Below are positions 58,116 through 64,000 of a stretch of DNA of 64,000 nucleotides, piece after piece. Each line of letters begins with the position of its first letter. The stretch's first letter is position 1. Under the pieces are notes generated by a model. That model was given only the letters and a program-made list of their open reading frames with translations, had not been told where the DNA came from and made no database searches. The translations under genes and the position numbers were made by a program. The stretch comes from Cellulosimicrobium sp. Marseille-Q4280 (lineage in GTDB: Bacteria; Actinomycetota; Actinomycetes; Actinomycetales; Cellulomonadaceae): the NCBI RefSeq assembly GCF_943181405.1, contig NZ_CALPBY010000002.1:1-64000 (forward strand), read 5' to 3'.

Positions 58116-58475
58116 ATGGGAGCGAAGGACGCCGTCGGGCGGTACGGGGAGAGGGTGGCTGCGGCCCACCTGGTCGAGGCGGGCTGGACCCTGCTGGACC
58201 GCAACTGGCGCGGGCACGGAGGCGAGCTCGACGTCGTGGCGCTCGACGGCGACGTCGTCGTGGCGGTCGAGGTCAAGACCCGTCGGGGGACCGCCTACGG
58301 GCACCCCGCGCAGGCCGTCACGCCGCTCAAGCTCGCGCGGCTGCGCCGCCTGACCGGGGAGTGGCTCGCGACGCACGACGTCCGGGCGAGGTCGGTACGG
58401 ATCGACGTCGTGGCCGTCCTGGTGCGCCGCGCCGGCGCCGCGCACGTCGAGCACCTCGTGGGCGTGAGCGCCTGA
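58116..58475 (+). CDS. YraN family (UPF0102) nuclease-like protein
   Basis: 119 residues with GGAGGTGAGCC before the ATG. Restriction-endonuclease-like fold: GRYGERVAAAHLVEAGWTLLDRNWRGHGGELDVVALD and VVAVEVKTRRGTAYGHP contain the GELDxx...EVK motif of the PD-(D/E)xK class. Linked by position to yifB and dprA, hinting at DNA uptake or recombination, but the role is unproven. Confidence 0.92.
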   Translation: MGAKDAVGRYGERVAAAHLVEAGWTLLDRNWRGHGGELDVVALDGDVVVAVEVKTRRGTAYGHPAQAVTPLKLARLRRLTGEWLATHDVRARSVRIDVVAVLVRRAGAAHVEHLVGVSA

Positions 58476-60010
58476 TGGCGCTCGGGATCACGAGGGCCGT
58501 GGCGCTCGTGGGGCTCGCCGGGCACGTCGTCGAGGTGCAGGCGCACCTCGCCGCGTCCGTACCGGGTTTCGTGCTCGTCGGGCTCCCGGACACGGCGCTC
58601 AGCGAGTCGCGCGACCGGGTGCGGGCCGCCGTCGCGTCGTCGGGGCTCACCTGGCCCCAGCGCAAGATCACGGTGAACCTCTCCCCGGCCGCGCTGCCCA
58701 AGTCGGGGACCGGGTTCGACCTCGCCATCGCCGTCGCGACGCTCGCCGGGGCACGGCTCCTGCCCTCCTCGGCGGTCGAGGGCGTGGTGCACCTCGGCGA
58801 GCTCGGGCTCGACGGCCGGCTGCAGCCGGTGCGCGGTGTGCTGCCCGCCGTCGCGGCAGCGGTGGACGCGGGCTTCCGCGACGTCGTCGTCCCCGCCGCC
58901 GACGTGGCCGAGGCGAGCCTGGTCCCCGGCGCGCGCGTCGTCGGTGCCGTGAGCCTCGCGGACGTCGCCCGGCTGCACGGTGCCGACCTCGACGGGCCGG
59001 GACTCGTCGACCCCGTCGTGCCCGCGCGTCCCGCGGTGTCACGGCAGCGCGACGGAGACCTGTCGGACGTGCTCGGTCAGGACGAGGCGCGGCACGCGCT
59101 CGAGGTGGCCGCCGCGGGTGGGCACCACCTGCTGCTCGTCGGCGCGCCCGGCGCGGGCAAGACGATGCTCGCGGCCCGCCTGCCCGGCATCCTCCCGGAC
59201 CTCACGGAGAGCGAGGCCGTCGAGGTCACCTCGGTGCACTCCGTCGCAGGCGTCTTCGACCCGGGCGGCGGGCTCGTCCGCCGGCCGCCGTACGAGGACC
59301 CGCACCACACGGCGACGCCCGCGGCGATCGTCGGCGGCGGCACCGGGATCCCGAGGCCGGGTGCTGCCTCGCGAGCGCACCGGGGCGTCCTGTTCCTCGA
59401 CGAGGCCCCCGAGTTCGGCGCGCGCGTGCTGCAGACGTTGCGGCAGCCGCTCGAGCACGGCGAGCTCGTCATCCACCGCGCAGCAGGCTCCGCGCGGTAC
59501 CCGGCCCGGTTCCAGCTCGTCCTCGCGGCGAACCCCTGCCCGTGCGGCAGGAGCGTGGGCAAGGGCCTGGACTGCACGTGCAGCGCCGTCGCGCAGCGCC
59601 GGTACTTCGGCCGGCTCTCGGGCCCGCTGCTGGACCGCGTCGACGTCCAGGTCGAGGTGCGTCCGGTGACACGCGTCGAGCGGACGTCGGCCGTCCCGCC
59701 CGAGTCGAGCGCGACCGTGGCAGCACGCGTGCTCGCCGCTCGGGAGGCCGCCGCCCTCCGCCTCGCCGGGACCGGCTGGCGGACCAACGCCGAGGTCCCC
59801 GGGACGTGGCTGCGCGACCGGCTCGGTCCGGACCCGGGTCTCCTGCGGGACGTCGACACGGCGCTCGACCGTGGCACGCTCAGCCTGCGCGGCGCGGACC
59901 GCGTCCTGCGGCTCGCGTGGACCGTGGCCGACCTCACCGGCCGCGACGCCCCGTCCCGGGCCGACGTCGGGGCCGGGCTCGCACTGCGGACACGGGGCTA
60001 CCGTGCGTGA
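58475..60010 (+). CDS. YifB family Mg chelatase-like AAA ATPase
   Basis: 511 residues, overlapping yraN by 1 bp. N-terminal ChlI-like/Lon-like domain (about 1-180: RKITVNLSPAALPKSGTGFDLAIA), AAA core with Walker A GAPGAGKTMLA near residue 227, Walker B LFLDEAPEF, ANPCPCGR zinc-like Cys pair (with CTCSAVAQRRY), and the C-terminal helical domain. Family also called ComM; in other bacteria it is a branch-migration helicase that helps integrate incoming DNA. The dprA neighbour fits this. Confidence 0.92.
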   Translation: MALGITRAVALVGLAGHVVEVQAHLAASVPGFVLVGLPDTALSESRDRVRAAVASSGLTWPQRKITVNLSPAALPKSGTGFDLAIAVATLAGARLLPSSAVEGVVHLGELGLDGRLQPVRGVLPAVAAAVDAGFRDVVVPAADVAEASLVPGARVVGAVSLADVARLHGADLDGPGLVDPVVPARPAVSRQRDGDLSDVLGQDEARHALEVAAAGGHHLLLVGAPGAGKTMLAARLPGILPDLTESEAVEVTSVHSVAGVFDPGGGLVRRPPYEDPHHTATPAAIVGGGTGIPRPGAASRAHRGVLFLDEAPEFGARVLQTLRQPLEHGELVIHRAAGSARYPARFQLVLAANPCPCGRSVGKGLDCTCSAVAQRRYFGRLSGPLLDRVDVQVEVRPVTRVERTSAVPPESSATVAARVLAAREAAALRLAGTGWRTNAEVPGTWLRDRLGPDPGLLRDVDTALDRGTLSLRGADRVLRLAWTVADLTGRDAPSRADVGAGLALRTRGYRA

Positions 60011-61400
60011 GCGCCGGGACGGGACGACCGCGAGACCTCGGCCGGCCTTCGACGTCGCCGACGAGCGCCTCGCCCGCGCGGCCTGGTCCCGGCTCGCCGA
60101 ACCAGGTGACGAGGTCGCGGGCGCGCTCGTCCGTGCGCTCGGGGCGTCCGACGCCCTCGCGTGGGTGTACGACGCCGCGGGCGACCCGGCCGAGGCGCGG
60201 CGAGGGCTCGTCGCGGCCGCGGGGCGTCATCCCGGGACGGGAGACGCACGGGCGGGCGGACAGGCCGCGACAGATCTCGCAGCACTCATGGTTCCCGCGA
60301 GAGGCGGACCGGGCGTCGCGGGAGCGGGCCACGACGACGAGACGGCCGACCGGTGGGACGTCGGGACCGACCGCCGCCCTGCGGCCCCCGTCGCGCGTGT
60401 CCTGCGGGCCGTCTCGCGCTGGGCGCCTCGCCTGGACGGGATGGACCCGAGGCGCGAGCTGCACGTGCTCGCCCGGCTCGGCGGAGCTCTCGTCGTCCCC
60501 GGCGACCCGGGCTGGCCGACCGGCGTCGACGACCTCGGCGCAGCCGCCCCCCTGTGCCTCTGGGCCCGCGGCGTCCCGGACCTCGCGACGCTCTCCCGGC
60601 GGTCCGTCGCCGTCGTGGGCGCACGCGCCTGCACCGACTACGGCAGGTACGTCACGGGGGACGTCGCGACGGGTCTCGCCGACCGTGGCTTCACGGTCGT
60701 CTCCGGCGGCGCCTACGGCATCGACGCGGCAGCCCACCGGGGCGCGCTCGCGGTCGGCGGCCCGACCGTCGCGTTCCTCGCCGGCGGTGTCGACCGGTTC
60801 TACCCGGCCGGAAACGTCGAGCTCCTGCGTGCCGTCGTCGACTCGGGCGGCTCCGTGGTCTCCGAGGTCCCGCCGGGCTCGGTGCCGAGCCGCGTCCGCT
60901 TCCTCATGCGCAACCGGCTCATCGCGGCGTTCGCCACGGCGACGGTCGTGGTGGAGGCGGCGTGGCGCTCGGGCTCGCTGAGCACCGCGGCGCGAGCGGC
61001 CGAGCTGTCCCGTCCCGTCGGCGTCGTGCCGGGGCCCGTGACGTCGGTGGCGTCATCGGGGTGCCACCGGCTCCTGCGTGACGGGGCCGCGGTGTGCGTG
61101 ACCGACGCCGACGAGGTCGCCGAGCTCGCCGGGGCCCTCGGGCAGGACGCGGCACCGTCCGGACCTCGGTCGGACCAGGCGCGGGACGCCCCCCACGACG
61201 GCCTCGACCCGGTGGAGACGCGAGCGTGGGAGGCGCTGCCGCTGCGCTCGGGCAGGCCGGTGGAGTCCGTCGCGCGGGCGGCCGGCCTCGCGGTGCCGGA
61301 GACGATCGCGGCGCTCGGCCGGCTCGAGCTGACGGGACTCGCCGATCGAGTGCCGGGCGGATGGCGCCGCGGCGACGCGCGCGCCCGGTCCCGGCCCTGA
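60003..61400 (+). CDS. dprA: DNA-processing protein DprA
   Basis: 465 residues, GTG overlapping the yifB stop. The Rossmann-like core with VAVVGARACTDYGRYV, VVSGGAYGIDAAAHRGAL (single-stranded DNA site) and MRNRLIAAFATATVVVEA near residues 205-330. An Asp/Gly-rich insert lies at about 80-120, and a C-terminal winged-helix domain follows. Loads RecA onto incoming single-stranded DNA. Other competence genes are not in this window. Confidence 0.92.
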   Translation: MRERRDGTTARPRPAFDVADERLARAAWSRLAEPGDEVAGALVRALGASDALAWVYDAAGDPAEARRGLVAAAGRHPGTGDARAGGQAATDLAALMVPARGGPGVAGAGHDDETADRWDVGTDRRPAAPVARVLRAVSRWAPRLDGMDPRRELHVLARLGGALVVPGDPGWPTGVDDLGAAAPLCLWARGVPDLATLSRRSVAVVGARACTDYGRYVTGDVATGLADRGFTVVSGGAYGIDAAAHRGALAVGGPTVAFLAGGVDRFYPAGNVELLRAVVDSGGSVVSEVPPGSVPSRVRFLMRNRLIAAFATATVVVEAAWRSGSLSTAARAAELSRPVGVVPGPVTSVASSGCHRLLRDGAAVCVTDADEVAELAGALGQDAAPSGPRSDQARDAPHDGLDPVETRAWEALPLRSGRPVESVARAAGLAVPETIAALGRLELTGLADRVPGGWRRGDARARSRP

Positions 61401-61490
61401 CCGACGGCGACGGTCCCCGGGCGCGCGTGCCGGGCCGGCCGCGCGACGTGCCGGGCGGAGAGCCTCCGGTCGGGCGCCGCGTCGCCGCGG

Positions 61491-61496
61491 CACACT
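61491..61496 (+). promoter_or_regulatory. -10-like box of leaderless promoter, xerC
   Basis: CACACT ends 6 nt before the GTG at 61503. Confidence 0.4.
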
Positions 61497-61502
61497 GGGG
61501 GA

Positions 61503-62492
61503 GTGCGCGACGAGACGGAGGAGCAGGGTTCGACACCGGGGACGCCGCCGCACGACGGGGGAGACGCCCCGGGCCGGATCCCGTTGCCGCACGGCATGCA
61601 GGTCGCGCTCGACGAGTTCGCCACGTACCTGGAGGTCGAGCGGGGCACGTCCGCGCACACCGTGCGGGCCTATGTCGGCGACGTCGACGGCCTGCTGCGC
61701 CACGCGGTCCGCCAGGGTGCGGTGACGCTCGCCGCCGTGGACCTCGCGGTGCTGCGTTCGTGGCTCACCGTGCTCTCCGAGCGTGGGCTCGCCCGCACGA
61801 CGCTCGCCCGTCGTGGAGCAGCGGCCCGGGCGTTCTTCGACTGGGCGCGCACGACCGGTCGGGTCGCGACGGACCCGGCGACGCGGCTGGCCAGCCCGCG
61901 CGTGGCCCGCACCCTGCCGACCGTCCTCGCCGTCGACGCCGCGGCACGCCTCCTCGACGTGGCCCGGGCGGCCGCGGACGAGGGGGATCCTGCACGGCTG
62001 CGCGAGTGGGCGGCCGCCGAGCTGCTCTACGGCGCCGGGGTCCGCGTCGGCGAGCTCGCGGGCGCGGACGTCGACGACGTCGACCTGGACCTCCGGACCG
62101 TGCGCGTGCTGGGCAAGGGCGCCAAGGAGCGTGTCGTGCCGTTCGGCGTACCGGCGGCGCGCGCCGTCGGTCGCTGGTTGCGCGAGGGGCGCCCGGCTCT
62201 CGTCACCGAACGCTCGGGTGCGGCGCTCCTCCTCGGGGACCGCGGTGGCCGGTGGGGGCAGCGGCAGGTGCGGGACGCCGTGCACCGGCTCGCGGCGGCG
62301 GCCGGCGTGGACGACGTCGCGCCGCACGACCTGCGCCACAGTGCCGCGACCCACCTCCTCGCGGGCGGCTCGGACCTGCGCAGCGTGCAGGAGATCCTCG
62401 GGCACTCGTCGCTCGCGACGACGCAGCGGTACACGCACGTCACGGCGGAGCGGCTGCGCAGCTCCTTCGAGCAGGCGTTCCCCCGCGCGTGA
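61503..62492 (+). CDS. xerC: Tyrosine recombinase XerC
   Basis: 329 residues. N-terminal SAM-like domain (about 40-125: FATYLEVERGTSAHTVRAYVGDV). Catalytic residues in order: Arg in YGAGVRVGELAGA, Lys in GKGAKERVVPFG, HDLRHSAATHLL with His and Arg, GHSSLATTQRYTHV with His and the nucleophile Tyr. Resolves chromosome dimers at dif with a XerD partner. Position between dprA and rpsB is standard. The 30-residue acidic N-terminal extension is unusual in length only. Confidence 0.93.
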   Translation: MRDETEEQGSTPGTPPHDGGDAPGRIPLPHGMQVALDEFATYLEVERGTSAHTVRAYVGDVDGLLRHAVRQGAVTLAAVDLAVLRSWLTVLSERGLARTTLARRGAAARAFFDWARTTGRVATDPATRLASPRVARTLPTVLAVDAAARLLDVARAAADEGDPARLREWAAAELLYGAGVRVGELAGADVDDVDLDLRTVRVLGKGAKERVVPFGVPAARAVGRWLREGRPALVTERSGAALLLGDRGGRWGQRQVRDAVHRLAAAAGVDDVAPHDLRHSAATHLLAGGSDLRSVQEILGHSSLATTQRYTHVTAERLRSSFEQAFPRA

Positions 62493-62525
62493 TCCCGTCG
62501 CGGGACCGGGTGCCGGGGCCCTCGG

Positions 62526-63206
62526 TCAGGCCGACGGGAGCAGCACGATCGGCGGGCGTCCACCGAGCAGGGCGAGCGGGTCGACGTAGCGGTCGCCGCG
62601 GCGCACCCCCCAGTGCACGCACGTCGCGGCGCAGTGACCGCCGTGCTGGGACGCCGTCGCGCCGTCGGATCCGGGCACCTCGGTCGTCCCCACGACGTCG
62701 CCGGGAGCGACACGGTCGCCGGGCCTCGCGTCCCCGGTGACGGGTTCGAGCGAGGTCCGCAGACCGTCGTCGTGCAGGATCACGACGACGCCGCGCCCCG
62801 CCACCGGTCCGGCGAACGTGACCACCCCGGCGTACGGAGCCCGCACGGCCTCGCCCGGCGAAGCCGCGAGGTCGACACCGCGGTGACCGGGCAGCCAGTC
62901 CTGCGCGGGCGGGTCGAAGGGAGCGAGGACGCCCAGACCGTCGAGCGTCCGGTCCAGCGGCGGCACCCAGGCGCCGGTCGCCACGACGGCGTCCGACGTG
63001 ATCGGAGCTCCCGCAGCACCGGAGGCCGCAGCACGGGAGACCACCGCGCCGGATCCGGGCGGGGACGGCAGCGCGAGCGCGTGGACGAGCGCGACGACGA
63101 GCACGGCGACGACGCGGCCGACGCGCGGGGTGCTCCGGGAAGCGAGGAGCGACGCCGCGGTACGGCCGAGGACGACGCGGTGCTCCGTGGCGCGGGAAGG
63201 TCTCAT
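62526..63206 (-). CDS. M23 (LytM-type) peptidase-like secreted protein, degenerate metal site
   Basis: 226 residues. N-terminal Arg-rich start and a hydrophobic helix (VVAVLVVALVHALALP, about residues 32-47), so exported. The M23 domain (about 95-226) keeps the first zinc motif in GHRGVDLAA (HxxxD). In place of the HxH motif it has CVHWG, so the first, catalytic His of HLHFE-type motifs is Cys. Endopeptidase activity is therefore doubtful; a regulator or binding role is possible. Convergent with xerC and divergent from rpsB. Confidence 0.78.
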   Translation of the reverse strand: MRPSRATEHRVVLGRTAASLLASRSTPRVGRVVAVLVVALVHALALPSPPGSGAVVSRAAASGAAGAPITSDAVVATGAWVPPLDRTLDGLGVLAPFDPPAQDWLPGHRGVDLAASPGEAVRAPYAGVVTFAGPVAGRGVVVILHDDGLRTSLEPVTGDARPGDRVAPGDVVGTTEVPGSDGATASQHGGHCAATCVHWGVRRGDRYVDPLALLGGRPPIVLLPSA

Positions 63207-63443
63207 CCGGACAGCGTGACGGCTGGGTCGTGCGGCGCGGGCCGCCGGTACGGTCCTGTGGACCACGACATGCTCCGAGGGCCGCCTGTGGTCGACGCCG
63301 GGGCGCGCCGTCCGGCCCCGCCCCGACCCCGGGGCCACCGGCGCCGTGCCCCGAACTGCTGGGCCGTCGCACCCCGTGAGCCACCGTCGCCCGGTCCCGG
63401 TGCGCCCGCGGTCCGACCGTCCGCCGTGCGGCACGGCGTCGGG

Positions 63444-63449
63444 TAGACT
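63444..63449 (+). promoter_or_regulatory. -10 box for rpsB
   Basis: TAGACT, predicting transcription from about 63456 and a leader of about 315 nt. The 237 bp between the M23-like gene and this box hold nothing recognised. Confidence 0.5.
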
Positions 63450-63509
63450 GGACCGCGCGATCGGCACGACCGTGAGCCACCTCGACACACCTCCTCGCAC
63501 CCTCGGGTG

Positions 63510-63572
63510 CCGGGCGGGAGGCGGCAGGCCGCGTCGGTCGACTTCGCGCGTCATGTTCCCGCCTCCTCCCGG
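63510..63572 (+). promoter_or_regulatory. Structured 5' leader of rpsB
   Basis: CCGGGCGGGAGGCGG (63510-63524) can pair, with small bulges, with CCCGCCTCCTCCCGG (63558-63572). A smaller hairpin GCACCC/GGGTGC lies just before (63497-63510). Possible binding site for ribosomal protein S2 autoregulation. No leader peptide is evident. Confidence 0.4.
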
Positions 63573-63772
63573 CTGCTGTCGGGTGTCCGGCGGGCCGCGT
63601 CCGGCGTCGGTCCTGCTCGTGCGAGCGAGCGGGCGTCGGCTCGGGTGACGCCAGGGGTGCGTACCGCCGTGGTCCGCACCGACCAACCGCAACGCGGCCC
63701 ACCTTGCGAGGGGGCCGCCCAGAGCGTGCGTGCACCGGGAGGATCCCGGGCCGCACGGTGAAAGGACGTGTC

Positions 63773-64000
63773 ATGGCCGTCGTGACCATGCGCCAGCTCC
63801 TCGAGAGCGGTGTCCACTTCGGGCACCAGACCCGCCGTTGGAACCCGAAGATGAAGCGGTTCATCCTCACGGAGCGCAACGGCATCTACATCGTCGACCT
63901 CCAGCAGTCGCTGTCCTACATCGACCGCGCCTACGAGTTCGTCAAGGAGACCGTCGCCCACGGCGGTTCCATCCTCTTCGTCGGCACCAAGAAGCAGGCG
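63773..64000 (+). CDS. rpsB: 30S ribosomal protein S2, N-terminal part
   Basis: Cut by the right edge after 76 codons. ATG with AAAGGA 7 nt upstream. [28 protein letters not shown] and [29 protein letters not shown] are the S2 N-terminus. tsf usually follows, outside the window. Confidence 0.97.
   Translation, partial: MAVVTMRQLLESGVHFGHQTRRWNPKMKRFILTERNGIYIVDLQQSLSYIDRAYEFVKETVAHGGSILFVGTKKQA

Overview
The window is about 64 kb of chromosome from a high-GC actinobacterium. G or C at third codon positions is very common, GTG starts are frequent, and -10 boxes are of the TAnnnT type. Gene content points to the order Micrococcales, probably the Cellulomonadaceae/Promicromonosporaceae group (Cellulosimicrobium-like). 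That placement is an inference from gene order and protein flavour, not from a marker search. No tRNA, rRNA, insertion sequence, prophage or CRISPR array was found. Most of the sequence is coding.

Layout. 1-4.2 kb: the clpX 3' end, a FadD15-type acyl-CoA ligase, an AroQ chorismate mutase and a Rv2629/baeRF2-like protein. 4.2-8.1 kb: an archaeal-type valS, with an upstream membrane-protein gene that reads into it in frame. 8.2-24.2 kb: an accessory-looking stretch with a strong coenzyme F420 theme. It holds an F420-dependent glucose-6-phosphate dehydrogenase-like enzyme, CofE, a Ddn-like deazaflavin oxidoreductase, a PPOX-class F420 enzyme and a three-gene ABC transporter that matches the proposed F420-0 importer. 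Mixed in are two paralogous AraC/NmrA regulator-reductase modules, an AI-2E-family permease, a HhH-GPD repair protein and small enzymes. 24.5-28.7 kb: an SDR, a methyltransferase, an HxlR regulator and a sulfite-oxidase-like molybdoenzyme.

28.7-34.3 kb: a candidate Cys-Cys leader peptide, then a T-box riboswitch controlling ileS, and folC. 34.4-39.5 kb: a PTS-dependent dihydroxyacetone kinase operon (dhaK-dhaL-dhaM) and a TetR/MFS efflux pair, which separate folC from its usual partners DUF4233 and ndk (39.5-40.5 kb). 40.9-51.7 kb: smc, a small membrane protein, ftsY, the nitrogen operon amtB-glnK-glnD with a GlnR-like box, and ffh. 51.7-64 kb: the conserved actinobacterial backbone of amidohydrolase, rpsP-khpA, rimM-trmD, rplS, lepB-rnhB, a DUF2469 gene, yraN-yifB-dprA, xerC, an M23-like protein and the start of rpsB.

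How the parts fit together. The F420 genes form a plausible salvage-and-use set: import of F420-0, glutamylation by CofE, reduction by the G6PDH-type enzyme, and consumption by the Ddn- and PPOX-type reductases. No F420 ring or phospholactyl synthesis gene is visible in the window. Many genes carry a TAnnnT-like hexamer exactly 6-7 nt before the start codon, which implies leaderless mRNAs. Structured leaders or operators are visible before ileS (T-box), rpsB, rplS, amtB and the F420-0 transporter operon.
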